A stretch of DNA of 64,000 nt from Virgibacillus sp. 7505 (GTDB lineage: Bacteria > Bacillota > Bacilli > Bacillales > Amphibacillaceae). The first letter of the stretch is position 1, and the number at the start of each line of letters is the position of its first letter. Positions 45,171 to 55,943 of this stretch are shown one piece after another. The DNA lies in assembly GCF_002272135.1 (NCBI RefSeq), contig NZ_NPBF01000022.1, forward strand, positions 1 to 64,000. Reading direction: 5' to 3'. A program made the position numbers and the translations under genes. The notes beneath the pieces were generated by a model. The model was not told the origin of the DNA and made no database searches. It saw nothing but the letters and a program-made list of their open reading frames with translations.

Positions 45171-45947
45171 ATGAAAGATGTCTTGACGATCCAGCAGATA
45201 CGGACTCATTTACAGGAAGGGACATTTTCAGAAGAGATGTTTTCATCCTGGCAGGAGGATCATCGTACAGGTGTCCAGAAACTTCTGGATGCACATAGAA
45301 GGAAACAAGTAAAGGAACAGGAGCTTCGCGAGCAATATGATCGCATGTGCAGCTTTGAAAATGCCTATTATGCAAAAGGAAAACAGTATATCGCAGGCAT
45401 AGATGAAGCAGGCAGAGGGCCCCTTGCAGGTCCGGTAGTTGCCGCAGCAGTAATCTTGCCAAGAGATGCTTACATAGCAGGTTTGAACGATTCCAAGCAG
45501 CTGAGCGAGGCAAAAAGGGAATTTTTATATGAGCAGATCATCGACAATTGTATTGCCTATGGAGTAGGTATCGTAACCAGCAAAAGAATTGATGAAATCA
45601 ATATCTATCAAGCTGCAAAACAAGCGATGCTGGAGGCTGTAGATGCGTTGGAATATCAGCCTGAACACGTGCTGGTAGATGCTATGCCGCTCCCTGAATT
45701 GGCTTGTACTTATGAATCATTGATCAAGGGAGATCAGCGCAGTGTCTCTATTGCAGCAGCAAGTATCATTGCGAAAGTGACACGTGATCGAATGATGAAA
45801 GAAGCTGATACAACCTATCCAGGTTATGGTTTCAAAGATAACATGGGTTATGGGACAAAGCAGCATCTGGAAGCATTACGCAAGCAAGGGATCACTCCAT
45901 TACATCGATTAAGCTTTGCCCCTGTTAAGGATCTTTCCCGCGTCTAG
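45171..45947 (+). CDS. rnhB: Ribonuclease HII
   Basis: RNase HII removes ribonucleotides from DNA and degrades RNA in hybrids. The 258-residue product has the catalytic Asp78 and Glu79 in GIDEAGRGPLAGPVV and Asp170 in VLVDAMPL, then SVSIAAASIIAKVTRD and the late YGTKQHLEAL. An N-terminal extension of about 70 residues with a coiled coil, as in other Bacillus RnhB proteins, precedes the catalytic domain. The ATG at 45171 follows AAAGGGAG; an open frame 34 codons upstream covers the terminator and is rejected. Confidence 0.95.
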   Translation: MKDVLTIQQIRTHLQEGTFSEEMFSSWQEDHRTGVQKLLDAHRRKQVKEQELREQYDRMCSFENAYYAKGKQYIAGIDEAGRGPLAGPVVAAAVILPRDAYIAGLNDSKQLSEAKREFLYEQIIDNCIAYGVGIVTSKRIDEINIYQAAKQAMLEAVDALEYQPEHVLVDAMPLPELACTYESLIKGDQRSVSIAAASIIAKVTRDRMMKEADTTYPGYGFKDNMGYGTKQHLEALRKQGITPLHRLSFAPVKDLSRV

Positions 45948-45962
45948 GAAGGAAGTGACATT

Positions 45963-47738
45963 ATGCATCATCTAAGTATCCAAAGCTCTCAAACTATCAA
46001 ACAAGCTCAGCAGTCCCAACAGGAAAGAAATTTCCGGCCTGGAGAGGTTGTAACAGGGAGGATTACGAAGTTTTTTCCTGATAATAAGGCATTGCTCCAA
46101 ATCGGGGCCCAGCAAGTTATAGCACAATTACAGACATCACTGACTGCAGGCAGCACCTACTGGTTTGAAGTGAAAGAAGGGGGCGAACGTCCTCTCATGC
46201 AGGTTCTGCCCCAAACAGCAGGGAAGCAAGCGGATGTGTCACAATTGATTGAGCTTGCAGGCATGAAACCGAATAAAATAAACACTAGCTTGGTAGAAGG
46301 CTTATTAAAGCAGCAAACAGCTTTTACGATGCCACAGCTGAAACAAGCACTGGCTCTATTGCAGCAGAAAGAATTACAGCCCATAGAAGTTAGGAAAGAA
46401 TCACTACAGCTAATGCTTCAGCGTCAGCTGCCTTTGACTGAAAATGTCCTGCAGGCCATCTCAGCGCGTCAGTCACAAGATATGACGGCTTCCCTACGTG
46501 AGCTCAGCCGTACAATAGCTCCTGGGAGTGAAAAAACAACAGCACTTCAACAGATACTCGGGAAATTGGCACCCGCTGGACCAGCAGTACATGAACAACA
46601 GCTTGTACAGCAGATCGTCCAAGAAGCAAAAGCAGGAAAACAGAGTATGTATCAAGCTATCCGCCCATTTTTTTCGGCTGCTGTGCCTACCTTTGCTGCT
46701 TGGCAAGGAGATTGGCAGGCATATGACGCGCAAATGGATGAAAGCAGGAGTGCTCCGCAGCAGTTAATACCGGACACGGGAAGCTCATCAAACAGATCAG
46801 CACGTTCACTGCCATTTTCACAAGTACTTGATAGTTTCATGTCCGAGATGCAGCTTGTCAGCAAGCAGTCTCCGGCTGCCCAAGAAAAGCTCCAGACTGC
46901 GCTGTCGACTGCACGACAGCTGCTTAGTATGTTCCCTGACCGGTCCTTGCCTGATGAGATGATCACCAGTCTGCGCACTGCTCTGGAACCGTTCCAGTCA
47001 GCTCCAAGGGTTCAGGAAATTTACAGCCAGCTGACAAAAGGGAACATGGAAAACCAGCAGTTGCTAGCGAGGAGCACAGAACTAGTTCAGTTGCTCCAAG
47101 TGACTCAAATGAATGAGGAAAGCAAAGATGGAGATTTCTTCAAAAATCTGTTGCAGGATATTTTCCGACAGACTGGTTTTTCATATGAACAAACATTAAA
47201 CGAAGCGGACGCTGCAGATCTTCCTTTGAAAGGTTTGCTCCTGCAGCAGGCAGCCCAGGGCAATGAAAGAGCTGAGCTTTCCTCTCAGCTTCTTCAGCAA
47301 ATAACCGGAAGCCAGCTGCTTCAGGTTCAGGATGATAAGCAAATGGCTTACATTCAGCTGCAGCTTCCCGGGGCTCCGTTAGGGTTCGATAAAGATATCC
47401 TGATGGAGCTGGAGGGCAGAAAAGAAGCTGATGGACAGTTATCTTCTGAACACTGCCGTATTTTGTTTTATTTGCATCTACCTTTTCTTGATGACATGGT
47501 AGTGGATATGTACGTACAGAAAAAAGCTGTCAGTCTGCATATTTATACAGCAGCAGAAAAAACAGAACAAGTCATGCGCCCGCTTCAGAATAAGCTGAAA
47601 ACTGCTCTTGATATGAGTGGCTATCATCTTTCTTCTGTAAAATATACGGTCAGCACTGATGCGAAAGAAGCAAGTCGTATCGATAAAAGCTTGAATGCTG
47701 TACATACCGAACAGAAAGGTGTCGACTTTCGAATATGA
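45963..47738 (+). CDS. ylqG: YlqG-like protein with FliK-type C-terminal domain
   Basis: The 591-residue product starts with a small beta-rich part (FRPGEVVTGRITKFFPDNKA), has a long glutamine- and alanine-rich middle, and ends with a domain resembling the flagellar hook-length protein FliK (AYIQLQLPGAPLGFDKDILM, then DDMVVDMYVQKKAVSLHIYT). It corresponds by position to B. subtilis ylqG. It overlaps by four bases a small gene resembling the cytoplasmic tail of FlhB. FliK and FlhB tails interact in the hook-length switch, so the pair may echo that interaction, but no function is established. Confidence 0.75.
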   Translation: MHHLSIQSSQTIKQAQQSQQERNFRPGEVVTGRITKFFPDNKALLQIGAQQVIAQLQTSLTAGSTYWFEVKEGGERPLMQVLPQTAGKQADVSQLIELAGMKPNKINTSLVEGLLKQQTAFTMPQLKQALALLQQKELQPIEVRKESLQLMLQRQLPLTENVLQAISARQSQDMTASLRELSRTIAPGSEKTTALQQILGKLAPAGPAVHEQQLVQQIVQEAKAGKQSMYQAIRPFFSAAVPTFAAWQGDWQAYDAQMDESRSAPQQLIPDTGSSSNRSARSLPFSQVLDSFMSEMQLVSKQSPAAQEKLQTALSTARQLLSMFPDRSLPDEMITSLRTALEPFQSAPRVQEIYSQLTKGNMENQQLLARSTELVQLLQVTQMNEESKDGDFFKNLLQDIFRQTGFSYEQTLNEADAADLPLKGLLLQQAAQGNERAELSSQLLQQITGSQLLQVQDDKQMAYIQLQLPGAPLGFDKDILMELEGRKEADGQLSSEHCRILFYLHLPFLDDMVVDMYVQKKAVSLHIYTAAEKTEQVMRPLQNKLKTALDMSGYHLSSVKYTVSTDAKEASRIDKSLNAVHTEQKGVDFRI

Positions 47739-48010
47739 CAGGGAAAAGGAATGTCCGCCAAGCGGCGGCCTTGAAATATGACGCTGCCAAAAAGCAAGCT
47801 CCGGTACTTACAGCAAGCGGTAAAGGTCTGACAGCGGAGGCTATTATAAAACGTGCAGAAGAAAATGGTGTACCAGTACAGCAAGATCCTGCTTTAGTAG
47901 GTCTTTTGACGGAGCTGAAGGTAAACGAGATGATTCCGGCAGATCTTTATGAAGCGGTGGCCGAGGTCTTTGCATTCATCTACCAAGCAGACAAGCAGGC
48001 AGGAAAATAA
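47735..48010 (+). CDS. ylqH: YlqH, FlhB cytoplasmic-domain homologue
   Basis: The 91-residue protein matches the C-terminal cytoplasmic domain of the export-gate protein FlhB (RQAAALKYDAAKKQAPVLTA, then GVPVQQDPALVGLLTELKVN and IPADLYEAVAEVFAFIY) without the membrane part. The usual NPTH self-cleavage motif is absent, because the match begins after it. It overlaps the FliK-like gene. In B. subtilis ylqH sits in the same place; its role is unknown. A terminator follows. Confidence 0.85.
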   Translation: MTGKRNVRQAAALKYDAAKKQAPVLTASGKGLTAEAIIKRAEENGVPVQQDPALVGLLTELKVNEMIPADLYEAVAEVFAFIYQADKQAGK

Positions 48011-48035
48011 GCGTTCGTTTAGCTGAACGCTTTTT
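48010..48035 (+). terminator. Intrinsic terminator after ylqH
   Basis: AGCGTTC and GAACGCT with an 8-base loop, then five T. Confidence 0.85.
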
Positions 48036-48146
48036 CCATAAATTCTCTTATGAAAGCATTTTCATAAATTTTCAGTGAAAAGGCAACCCCTTCTTTATTC
48101 GCTCTTATAAGTTTTATGTAGATTCTGTCTTTTCCATAGTTTTTGG

Positions 48147-48176
48147 TAGACTTTTGCAGAAGAAATCGTTTACAAT
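48147..48176 (+). promoter_or_regulatory. Predicted sigma-A promoter of sucCD
   Basis: TAGACT, 18 bases, TACAAT, 35 bases upstream of sucC. The preceding interval 48036-48146 is AT-rich with no gene. Confidence 0.5.
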
Positions 48177-48210
48177 GGTCTTGCACGGAATCTGACGGGG
48201 AGGGTACAGA

Positions 48211-49371
48211 ATGAATATTCATGAGTATCAAGGCAAAGAGGTTTTACGTGAATTTGGTGTGTCTGTTCCTGCTGGTAGAGTGGCATTCAGTGTCGAGGAA
48301 GCTGTGGAAGCGGCTGAAAGCCTGGGCACAAATGTATGCGTTGTCAAAGCGCAGATCCACGCTGGCGGACGCGGAAAAGCAGGCGGAGTGAAGGTAGCGA
48401 AAAGCTTGGATGAAGTTCGTACATACGCGGAGGAAATCTTAGGCAAGACGCTTGTAACGCATCAGACAGGCCCGGAAGGAAAAGAAGTGAAAAGACTTCT
48501 GATCGAAGAGGGCTGTGATATCCAGAAAGAATACTATATCGGTCTTGTTCTTGATCGCAGCACATCCCGAATCGTAATGATGGCGTCTGAAGAGGGCGGT
48601 ACAGAGATTGAGGAAGTAGCAGCAGAGACACCGGAGAAAATCTTCCGGGAAGCGATCGACCCTGTTGTCGGTTTGACTGGCTATCAAGCTAGAAGATTGG
48701 CATTTGCTATTAATATTCCGCCGGAATCACTGAACAAAGCTGTCGGGTTCATGATGAGCTTATATCAGGCTTTCGTAGAGAAGGATTGCTCAATTGCTGA
48801 GATTAATCCGCTCGTTACGACTGGCGACGGTCAAGTATTGGCACTCGATGCCAAACTGAACTTTGACGAAAATGCACTATACAGACATAAAGATATTGTC
48901 GCGCTCCGCGACTTGGATGAAGAGGATGAAAAAGAAATCGAAGCATCCAAGCATGATTTGAGTTATATCTCCCTTGATGGGAATATCGGCTGCATGGTAA
49001 ACGGTGCCGGCCTAGCTATGGCAACGATGGATATTATCAAGCATTACGGCGGAGATCCCGCCAACTTCCTCGATGTTGGGGGCGGTGCTACGACTGAAAA
49101 AGTGACCGAGGCCTTCAAGATCATTCTTGCTGATCAAAATGTTAAAGGTATCTTAGTCAATATCTTCGGCGGCATTATGAAGTGTGACGTTATTGCAGAA
49201 GGTGTAATCAGTGCATCCCGTCAAGTAGGATTGGATATTCCGCTTGTCGTACGTTTGGAAGGAACGAACGTAGAGCAGGGTAAGAAGCTGCTCGAGGAGT
49301 CCGGATTGAATATTACATCAGCAGCGTCCATGGCAGATGCAGCAGAAAAAATCGTCGCACTTGTAAACTAA
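48211..49371 (+). CDS. sucC: Succinate-CoA ligase, ADP-forming, beta subunit
   Basis: SucCD converts succinyl-CoA to succinate in the citric acid cycle with formation of ATP or GTP. The 386-residue beta subunit has an ATP-grasp domain: [32 protein letters not shown], and the later EINPLV and [13 protein letters not shown] with metal ligands. The C-terminal half carries [21 protein letters not shown]. The ATG at 48211 follows GGGGAGGG. sucD follows after 18 bases. Confidence 0.97.
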   Translation: MNIHEYQGKEVLREFGVSVPAGRVAFSVEEAVEAAESLGTNVCVVKAQIHAGGRGKAGGVKVAKSLDEVRTYAEEILGKTLVTHQTGPEGKEVKRLLIEEGCDIQKEYYIGLVLDRSTSRIVMMASEEGGTEIEEVAAETPEKIFREAIDPVVGLTGYQARRLAFAINIPPESLNKAVGFMMSLYQAFVEKDCSIAEINPLVTTGDGQVLALDAKLNFDENALYRHKDIVALRDLDEEDEKEIEASKHDLSYISLDGNIGCMVNGAGLAMATMDIIKHYGGDPANFLDVGGGATTEKVTEAFKIILADQNVKGILVNIFGGIMKCDVIAEGVISASRQVGLDIPLVVRLEGTNVEQGKKLLEESGLNITSAASMADAAEKIVALVN

Positions 49372-49389
49372 CGGGGGAGGTATATATTC

Positions 49390-50292
49390 ATGAGTGTTTT
49401 TATAAATAAGGAAACAAGAGTGCTCGTACAAGGTATTACGGGGTCCACTGCGCTTTTCCATACAAAGCAGATGATTGAATACGGCACCCGGATTGTTGCC
49501 GGTGTCACGCCGAAAAAAGGCGGAACCGAAGTAGAAGGTGTGCCTGTATATAATACAGTAAAAGAGGCTGTTCACGAAACAGGTGCTACTGCTTCTGTAA
49601 TTTATGTCCCTGCAGCTTTTGCAGCTGATGCGATTTTGGAAGCTGTGGACGCGGAGCTTGATCTGGTAATCTGTATTACGGAGCATATTCCAGTTATGGA
49701 CATGGTTCGAGTAAAGCGTGCGATGGAAGGCAAAAAGACAAGATTGATCGGTCCGAACTGCCCAGGTGTCATCACACCGGAAGAGTGCAAAATCGGTATC
49801 ATGCCTGGTTATATCCATAAAAAAGGACATATCGGTGTTGTGTCACGCTCTGGAACATTGACGTATGAAGCAGTGCATCAGCTCACACAGGCTGGCATTG
49901 GTCAATCTACCGCGGTAGGTATCGGTGGAGACCCAGTGAACGGAACTGATTTCATCGATGTTTTAAAAGCATTCAATGAAGACAGGGAGACGAAAGCGGT
50001 CATCATGATTGGGGAAATCGGCGGTACAGCAGAAGAAGAAGCAGCCGAATGGATCCGTCAAAATATGAATAAACCTGTCGTCGGCTTCATCGGCGGTGCA
50101 ACAGCACCTCCAGGCAAACGTATGGGTCATGCTGGTGCCATCATTTCCGGTGGAAAAGGCACAGCAGACGAAAAAATCAAGGTCTTGGAAGCTTGCGGTG
50201 TAAAAGTTGCGGATACACCGGCAGTTATGGGAGAGACTTTGATTGAAGTGCTGAAAGAAAAGGGACTGTACGAAATCTGTCAAACGCATTAA
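49390..50292 (+). CDS. sucD: Succinate-CoA ligase, alpha subunit
   Basis: The alpha subunit binds CoA and carries the phosphohistidine intermediate. The 300-residue product has a CoA-binding Rossmann part ([20 protein letters not shown]) and the active His247 in [19 protein letters not shown]. It is co-transcribed with sucC and followed by a terminator. Confidence 0.97.
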   Translation: MSVFINKETRVLVQGITGSTALFHTKQMIEYGTRIVAGVTPKKGGTEVEGVPVYNTVKEAVHETGATASVIYVPAAFAADAILEAVDAELDLVICITEHIPVMDMVRVKRAMEGKKTRLIGPNCPGVITPEECKIGIMPGYIHKKGHIGVVSRSGTLTYEAVHQLTQAGIGQSTAVGIGGDPVNGTDFIDVLKAFNEDRETKAVIMIGEIGGTAEEEAAEWIRQNMNKPVVGFIGGATAPPGKRMGHAGAIISGGKGTADEKIKVLEACGVKVADTPAVMGETLIEVLKEKGLYEICQTH

Positions 50293-50296
50293 GATG

Positions 50297-50336
50297 AAAG
50301 TGGACCGATCAATCGGTCCGCTTTCTTATCTTTTTC
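50297..50336 (+). terminator. Intrinsic terminator after sucD
   Basis: GGACCGA and TCGGTCC around TCAA, flanked by AAAG/CTTT, then a T-rich run. Confidence 0.85.
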
Positions 50337-50352
50337 AGACAGGAGTGGAAAA

Positions 50353-51249
50353 TTGGAGAAACGTAAAAGATTATTGTTGCTGCACCGAGTGCTGCGGGGA
50401 CGACGTAAGATCATGCAGCGAATCCTCACACTTGACCCTCAATTGGACATCCTTCTACATTCATCCTTCCAAGAACTGATGAGTCATTATCAGCTCCCCG
50501 AATCTTTTGCAATTACCTTGTTCAATGAACTGCAGGACGAAATGCATCGTGCCACCTTGGAACAGGACATGCAGACCTTTTGCACTCTGACTTGCCTTGA
50601 TGAAGCTTATCCCGTTGCTCTAAGGCATATACCAGACCCACCGCTTGTACTTTATGCTGCTGGCAACATCGGGCTGCTTAGAAGCCAGCCTGCAATCAGC
50701 GTGGTTGGTACTCGTCAGCCAACCAAATCTGCTGCTGACAAAATGACTTATTTTGTGGATCCGTTAGCTGCTGCAGGGTGGACAATTGTCAGCGGTATGG
50801 CAAAAGGCATCGACAGTATGGCACACCACGCAGCAATTCGCAGCAATGGCAATACTATAGCTGTATTGGGAGGTGGGTTGCGTCAGTTATATCCCCGCTC
50901 GAACAGGGAATTATTTAACAATTTAGCCGACACACAGCTGGTTCTAAGTGAATATTTTCCTGATCAGCATCCGCAGAAGTATCATTTCCCGGAGCGGAAT
51001 CGAATCATCAGCGCACTTGGTTTCTGCACCCTTGTGGTCGAAGCCAAAAAACATAGCGGTACAATGCATACCGTTATGCATGCACTGGAACAGGGGAGAG
51101 ACGTATTCGCTATACCCGGAGATCCTCTGGAGGACCGAACAGCAGGCTGTCATCAGATGATTTCAGAGGGAGCCGGGATCATTTTTGAACCGGGTCAGCT
51201 GCTAGAGGAATGGGAACGTAATAAGTCAAAATGGATACACTTTATATAG
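50353..51249 (+). CDS. dprA: DNA-processing protein DprA (Smf)
   Basis: DprA loads RecA on incoming single-stranded DNA during natural transformation. The 298-residue product has an N-terminal SAM-like helical part and the Rossmann-like DprA core: SVVGTRQPTKSAADKM, VSGMAKGIDSMAHHAAI, AVLGGGLRQLYPRSNREL, ERNRIISALGFCTLVVEAKK and GRDVFAIPGDP. The start is taken as a TTG at 50353 with AGGAGTGG upstream. Presence of the gene suggests, but does not prove, competence. Confidence 0.94.
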   Translation: MEKRKRLLLLHRVLRGRRKIMQRILTLDPQLDILLHSSFQELMSHYQLPESFAITLFNELQDEMHRATLEQDMQTFCTLTCLDEAYPVALRHIPDPPLVLYAAGNIGLLRSQPAISVVGTRQPTKSAADKMTYFVDPLAAAGWTIVSGMAKGIDSMAHHAAIRSNGNTIAVLGGGLRQLYPRSNRELFNNLADTQLVLSEYFPDQHPQKYHFPERNRIISALGFCTLVVEAKKHSGTMHTVMHALEQGRDVFAIPGDPLEDRTAGCHQMISEGAGIIFEPGQLLEEWERNKSKWIHFI

Positions 51250-51301
51250 TAGAAACTCGTTTTATTATGTATGCTCTGTTACAAAAAATAGCAAGTTATG
51301 T

Positions 51302-51330
51302 TTGACAAAGGGAATATAAGTATTTAATAA
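51302..51330 (+). promoter_or_regulatory. Predicted sigma-A promoter of topA
   Basis: TTGACA, 17 bases, TAATAA, within the AT-rich dprA-topA interval (51250-51398). Confidence 0.65.
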
Positions 51331-51398
51331 TAGGGAAGATTTATCGGACAATATATAAAAAATAAACAGAAAAAGAAAACCTCTTGGGAGGAAACAAT

Positions 51399-53477
51399 AT
51401 GGCAGATTATCTTGTAATCGTGGAATCTCCAGCTAAAGCGAAAACAATTGAACGTTATTTAGGTAAAAAATATAAAGTAAAAGCAAGCATGGGGCATATT
51501 CGGGACTTGCCGAAAAGTCAGATGGGTATCAATGTAGAGGAAGACTTTGAACCCCGCTACATCACCATCCGCGGAAAAGGGCCTGTGCTTAAAGAACTGA
51601 AAAGTGCAGCGAAGAAAGTTAAGAAAGTATATCTCGCAGCCGACCCCGATCGCGAAGGAGAAGCTATTGCTTGGCACTTGGCACATAGCTTGAACATCGA
51701 TGAGACTTCTGATTGCCGTGTGGTCTTTAATGAAATCACAAAGGATGCGATCAAGGAATCATTCAAACATCCGCGCAGCATCGATATGGATTTAGTCGAT
51801 GCCCAACAGGCACGACGTATCCTGGATCGACTGGTCGGTTATAATATCAGCCCGCTGTTATGGAAGAAAGTGAAGAAAGGCTTAAGTGCGGGCCGCGTCC
51901 AATCTGTAGCCGTTAAGATGATCATGGATCGTGAAAATGAAATCAAAGAATTCATTCCAGAAGAGTACTGGTCGATCGATGCCGCTTTCCAATCCGGCAA
52001 AGACAGCTTTGAAGGAGCATTTTACGGAGTTGATGGAGAGAAGGTTGGCCTCGCGTCCGAAGAAGAAGTCAATGAGATTCTTGGTAAATTGAACGGGAAA
52101 GATTTCCAAGTCGATAAAGTGAACAAAAGGGAACGCAAACGAAACCCGGCAGCTCCGTTCACGACTTCTTCCCTGCAGCAGGAAGCAGCACGCAAACTCA
52201 ATTTCCGGGCCCGTAAGACAATGATGGTGGCGCAGCAGCTTTATGAAGGTATAGATTTGGGTAAAAAAGAGGGCGGTATCACAGGTTTGATCACGTATAT
52301 GCGTACTGACTCCACGCGTATTTCCAACACTGCCAAAGAAGAATCAGCTAATTACATCAAAGAGACATATGGCGAGGAGTTCCTTGGCTCAGGCGCCAAA
52401 ACGAAACAAACCGAAGGTGCACAGGACGCCCATGAAGGTATTCGTCCAACATCAGCATTCCGTCACCCTGACAGCGTGAAGGCGATTCTGTCACGTGATC
52501 AATTCAGACTTTACAAGCTTATATGGGAGCGTTTCATCGCAAGCCAGATGTCACAGGCTGTCCTGGATACGATGACCGTCCATCTTGTAAATGAAGGGGT
52601 AGAGTTCCGAGCTACAGGATCCAAGGTTAAATTCAAGGGGTTCATGAAGGTGTATGTAGAAGGCAATGATGATAACAAGAGCGAAAAAGACAGGCTGCTT
52701 CCGAATCTGGAAGAAGGCATGACAGTGAAGGCGGAAGAGATCACACCGAACCAGCACTTCACACAGCCGCCTCCGCGCTATACAGAAGCTCGGCTGGTCC
52801 GTACGATGGAAGAGCAGGGAATCGGCCGCCCATCTACATTTGCACCGACACTGGATACTATTCAGCGCCGCGGCTATGTCACGCTGGACAATAAACGTTT
52901 TGTGCCGACTGAACTAGGAGAAATTGTTATCGATATCCTGGAGGAATTCTTCCCGGAAATCATTGATTTGGAGTTCACGGTGAAGATGGAGGAAGACCTT
53001 GATCATATCGAGGATGGCAAAACGCAGTGGGTCACGATCATTGATGAGTTTTACAAAGGCTTCGATGTGAGGCTGGAAAAAGCAGAGCAGGAAATGGAGA
53101 AAATCGAAATACGGGATGAACCGGCCGGCATCGACTGTGAGGAATGCGGACATGGGATGGTATACAAGATGGGACGCTACGGCAAGTTCCTCGCTTGTTC
53201 CAATTTCCCGGATTGCCGCAATACGAAGCCGATTTTGAAAAAAATCGGGGTTACATGTCCGAAATGTAAGGAAGGCGAAGTTGTCGAACGTAAGTCGAAA
53301 AAGAATCGCGTATTCTACGGCTGTGATCGCTATCCGGACTGTGATTTCCTCAGCTGGGATAAACCTATTTCCAGACCATGTCCAAAATGTGCTTCCATGC
53401 TTGTCGAAAAGAAAGCGAAAAAAGGAACGCAGATTACATGCTCCAGCTGTGACTATAAAGAAGAAGTTCAGCAGTAG
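51399..53477 (+). CDS. topA: DNA topoisomerase I
   Basis: TopA relaxes negative supercoils behind moving polymerases. The 692-residue product has the Toprim domain ([19 protein letters not shown], then [16 protein letters not shown]), the catalytic Tyr300 in [11 protein letters not shown], and three C-terminal four-cysteine zinc modules ([16 protein letters not shown] and CPKCASM with their partner pairs). The ATG at 51399 follows GGGAGG; an earlier in-frame codon has no such site. A strong terminator separates it from trmFO. Confidence 0.97.
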   Translation: MADYLVIVESPAKAKTIERYLGKKYKVKASMGHIRDLPKSQMGINVEEDFEPRYITIRGKGPVLKELKSAAKKVKKVYLAADPDREGEAIAWHLAHSLNIDETSDCRVVFNEITKDAIKESFKHPRSIDMDLVDAQQARRILDRLVGYNISPLLWKKVKKGLSAGRVQSVAVKMIMDRENEIKEFIPEEYWSIDAAFQSGKDSFEGAFYGVDGEKVGLASEEEVNEILGKLNGKDFQVDKVNKRERKRNPAAPFTTSSLQQEAARKLNFRARKTMMVAQQLYEGIDLGKKEGGITGLITYMRTDSTRISNTAKEESANYIKETYGEEFLGSGAKTKQTEGAQDAHEGIRPTSAFRHPDSVKAILSRDQFRLYKLIWERFIASQMSQAVLDTMTVHLVNEGVEFRATGSKVKFKGFMKVYVEGNDDNKSEKDRLLPNLEEGMTVKAEEITPNQHFTQPPPRYTEARLVRTMEEQGIGRPSTFAPTLDTIQRRGYVTLDNKRFVPTELGEIVIDILEEFFPEIIDLEFTVKMEEDLDHIEDGKTQWVTIIDEFYKGFDVRLEKAEQEMEKIEIRDEPAGIDCEECGHGMVYKMGRYGKFLACSNFPDCRNTKPILKKIGVTCPKCKEGEVVERKSKKNRVFYGCDRYPDCDFLSWDKPISRPCPKCASMLVEKKAKKGTQITCSSCDYKEEVQQ

Positions 53478-53483
53478 TACAAG

Positions 53484-53518
53484 AAGACTCCGGCTTAAGG
53501 AAAGCCGGAGTCTTTTGT
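53484..53518 (+). terminator. Intrinsic terminator after topA
   Basis: AAGACTCCGGCTT and AAGCCGGAGTCTT form a 13-bp stem with a short loop, then TTTGTTT. Confidence 0.92.
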
Positions 53519-53566
53519 TTGAATTGTTAAGACTTTGTGAAAACAAGAGCAGGAACCGGAAATAAT

Positions 53567-53595
53567 TTGACACAGTTTTATACGAGGTCTATAAT
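53567..53595 (+). promoter_or_regulatory. Consensus sigma-A promoter of trmFO-xerC-clpQ-clpY-codY
   Basis: TTGACA, 17 bases, TATAAT: an exact match to the consensus in both boxes with ideal spacing, 52 bases upstream of trmFO. It is the best promoter in the window and would drive the block through codY. Confidence 0.85.
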
Positions 53596-53646
53596 AACGG
53601 ATTGGAAAGGGATTTTGCTTGACACACTTGAGGGGGAAATACCGAG

Positions 53647-54951
53647 ATGACAAATGGATTCGTAACCGTTATCGGCGCAGGACTTGCTGGCAGTGAAGCG
53701 GCTTGGCAGCTGGCAAAGCGCGGCGTCAAAGTTCGTCTATATGAAATGCGGCCTATTAAGCAGACAGCGGCCCACCATACTGATAAGTTTGCTGAACTTG
53801 TATGCAGCAACTCTTTGCGGGCAAACAGCCTTACGAATGCAGTCGGAGTTCTAAAGGAAGAAATGCGGCAGTTGGACTCCATTATCATTAAAGCTGCAGA
53901 TCACTGCCAGATTCCAGCTGGCGGGGCATTGGCGGTGGATCGTCATGAGTTCAGTGCATTTGTAACGGAACACGTAAAGAACCATCCGAATGTTACGGTT
54001 TATAATGAAGAGATTGCTTCAATTCCTGAAGGTCCGGTCATTATCGCTACTGGTCCGCTAACATCTGCAGATCTTTCCAATGCTTTAAAGGATCTTACAG
54101 GGGAAGAATATTTCTACTTCTATGATGCAGCTGCTCCAATCATTGAAAAGGACAGCATCAATATGGACAAAGTGTACCTCAAATCACGCTATGATAAAGG
54201 TGAGGCTGCATATTTGAACTGTCCGATGACGAAAGAAGAATTCAATCGTTTCTATCAAGCTCTTATTTCAGCTGAAACGGTACCTTTGAAAGAGTTCGAG
54301 AAGGAGATTTATTTCGAAGGCTGCATGCCGATTGAAGTAATGGCAGAACGCGGAGAAAAGACAATGCTCTTCGGTCCATTGAAACCGGTAGGATTGGAAG
54401 ATCCGAAAACTCGGAAAAAGCCATATGCAGTCGTTCAGCTTCGTCAGGATGACGCTGCAGGAACACTTTATAACCTCGTCGGTTTCCAGACTCACCTTAA
54501 ATGGGGTCCGCAGAAGGAAGTGATCCGTTTAATTCCTGGTTTGGAGGAAGCAGAAATTGTCCGCTATGGTGTGATGCATCGCAACACCTTCCTAAATTCT
54601 CCGGACTTGCTGCGTCCGACGTATCAATATAAAGATCGTGATGATCTGTTATTTGCCGGTCAGATGACAGGTGTGGAAGGGTATGTCGAGTCTGCTGCAT
54701 CAGGTTTGCTTGCAGGCATCAATGCAGCTAAAATAGCCGCAGGAGAAGCACCTGTCGTTCTGCCGCAGGAAACTGTCATCGGAAGTCTTGCGCACTATAT
54801 CACGCATACGAACAGTAAGAATTTTCAGCCGATGAACGCTAACTTCGGTCTGATCAAAGAATTGGACAAGACGATCAAAAATAAGCATGATCGCAATCAG
54901 GCTTATGCTGACCGAGCGCTGGCTTCAATTCAGAATTTTTCTACAATTTGA
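53647..54951 (+). CDS. trmFO: Folate/FAD-dependent tRNA (uracil-54-C5)-methyltransferase TrmFO
   Basis: TrmFO makes ribothymidine 54 in the T loop of tRNA, using methylenetetrahydrofolate and FADH2 rather than S-adenosylmethionine. The 434-residue product has the FAD-binding motif [20 protein letters not shown] near the start, followed by LYEMRP, the block [20 protein letters not shown], and the late [19 protein letters not shown]. The ATG follows TGAGGGGGAA. It precedes xerC as in B. subtilis. Confidence 0.97.
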   Translation: MTNGFVTVIGAGLAGSEAAWQLAKRGVKVRLYEMRPIKQTAAHHTDKFAELVCSNSLRANSLTNAVGVLKEEMRQLDSIIIKAADHCQIPAGGALAVDRHEFSAFVTEHVKNHPNVTVYNEEIASIPEGPVIIATGPLTSADLSNALKDLTGEEYFYFYDAAAPIIEKDSINMDKVYLKSRYDKGEAAYLNCPMTKEEFNRFYQALISAETVPLKEFEKEIYFEGCMPIEVMAERGEKTMLFGPLKPVGLEDPKTRKKPYAVVQLRQDDAAGTLYNLVGFQTHLKWGPQKEVIRLIPGLEEAEIVRYGVMHRNTFLNSPDLLRPTYQYKDRDDLLFAGQMTGVEGYVESAASGLLAGINAAKIAAGEAPVVLPQETVIGSLAHYITHTNSKNFQPMNANFGLIKELDKTIKNKHDRNQAYADRALASIQNFSTI

Positions 54952-55019
54952 CTTTTAACGTTTGCTTCTGTGCTTGAAGTTGTGATAAGCTTTATACGCT
55001 TGAAGTGAGGCGATTAAAA

Positions 55020-55928
55020 ATGAAAAATGCAGAACAGTTCGTACAAGAGTTCAAATCTTATCTGCAGGTGGAGAAACATGCTTCCCCGCATACGGTTTAC
55101 TATTATCTGAATGATGTGAATTTTTTCCTGGAATTCCTGCATTCGGAATCTATTTCGTTTGAACAAGTAGATCCAAGTGTAGTACGCGTATTCCTTACAC
55201 AATTATATGAGAAAAAGCTGTCAAGACGAACGGTATCACGTAAGATATCCAGTCTTCGTTCTTTTTACAAATTCCTGGAGCGGGAAGATATTGTTGCAGC
55301 AAACCCATTTCTGCGGCTGGTTCAGCCAAAGGCGCCTGCTTATGTACCAAGCTTCCTATACGAACAGGAGCTAGAGAAACTGTTCGACGCCTCCGATTTG
55401 GAATCCCCGCTGGGGCAGCGGGATCAAGCTATCCTTGAATGTTTATATGGCACTGGTATGCGTGTCAGTGAATGTGCTGGCATTGCATTGGGCGATATAG
55501 ATTTGTCAATAGGGACTGTGCTAGTCCGCGGGAAGGGACGTAAGGAGAGATATGTTCCGTTCGGCAGTTTCATGGAAAGAGCAATTCAGAGATATTTACA
55601 GGATGGACGCAATCGTCTTTTGGAAAAGGCGAAGGAAGATACCGATAAACTGTTTTTGAACAGCAGAGGAAAACCGATTACGGAACGGGGGATTCGTCTC
55701 ATCCTGAATAAACTGGTTGAGCAGTCCGCTGTACATATGCACCTGCATCCGCACAAGCTGCGCCACACATTTGCCACGCACATGCTGAATGAAGGTGCTG
55801 ATTTGCGTGCTGTGCAGGAACTACTTGGTCATGAGCATCTGTCCTCTACACAGATTTATACGCATGTGACGAAAGATCGGCTGCGTACGATATATATGAA
55901 TACCCATCCGAGAGCGAATCGGGAATAA
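55020..55928 (+). CDS. xerC: Tyrosine recombinase XerC (CodV)
   Basis: XerC, with XerD, resolves chromosome dimers at dif. The 302-residue product has an N-terminal core-binding domain (residues about 1-90) and the catalytic domain with Arg148 (GTGMRVSE), Lys172 (GKGRKERYVP), His245 and Arg248 (HKLRHTFATHML), His271 and the nucleophile Tyr280 (STQIYTHV). I use the ATG at 55020, nine bases after GAGG, rather than a GTG five codons upstream. clpQ follows after 15 bases. Confidence 0.96.
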   Translation: MKNAEQFVQEFKSYLQVEKHASPHTVYYYLNDVNFFLEFLHSESISFEQVDPSVVRVFLTQLYEKKLSRRTVSRKISSLRSFYKFLEREDIVAANPFLRLVQPKAPAYVPSFLYEQELEKLFDASDLESPLGQRDQAILECLYGTGMRVSECAGIALGDIDLSIGTVLVRGKGRKERYVPFGSFMERAIQRYLQDGRNRLLEKAKEDTDKLFLNSRGKPITERGIRLILNKLVEQSAVHMHLHPHKLRHTFATHMLNEGADLRAVQELLGHEHLSSTQIYTHVTKDRLRTIYMNTHPRANRE

Positions 55929-55943
55929 AGGAGATGGAAAGCC

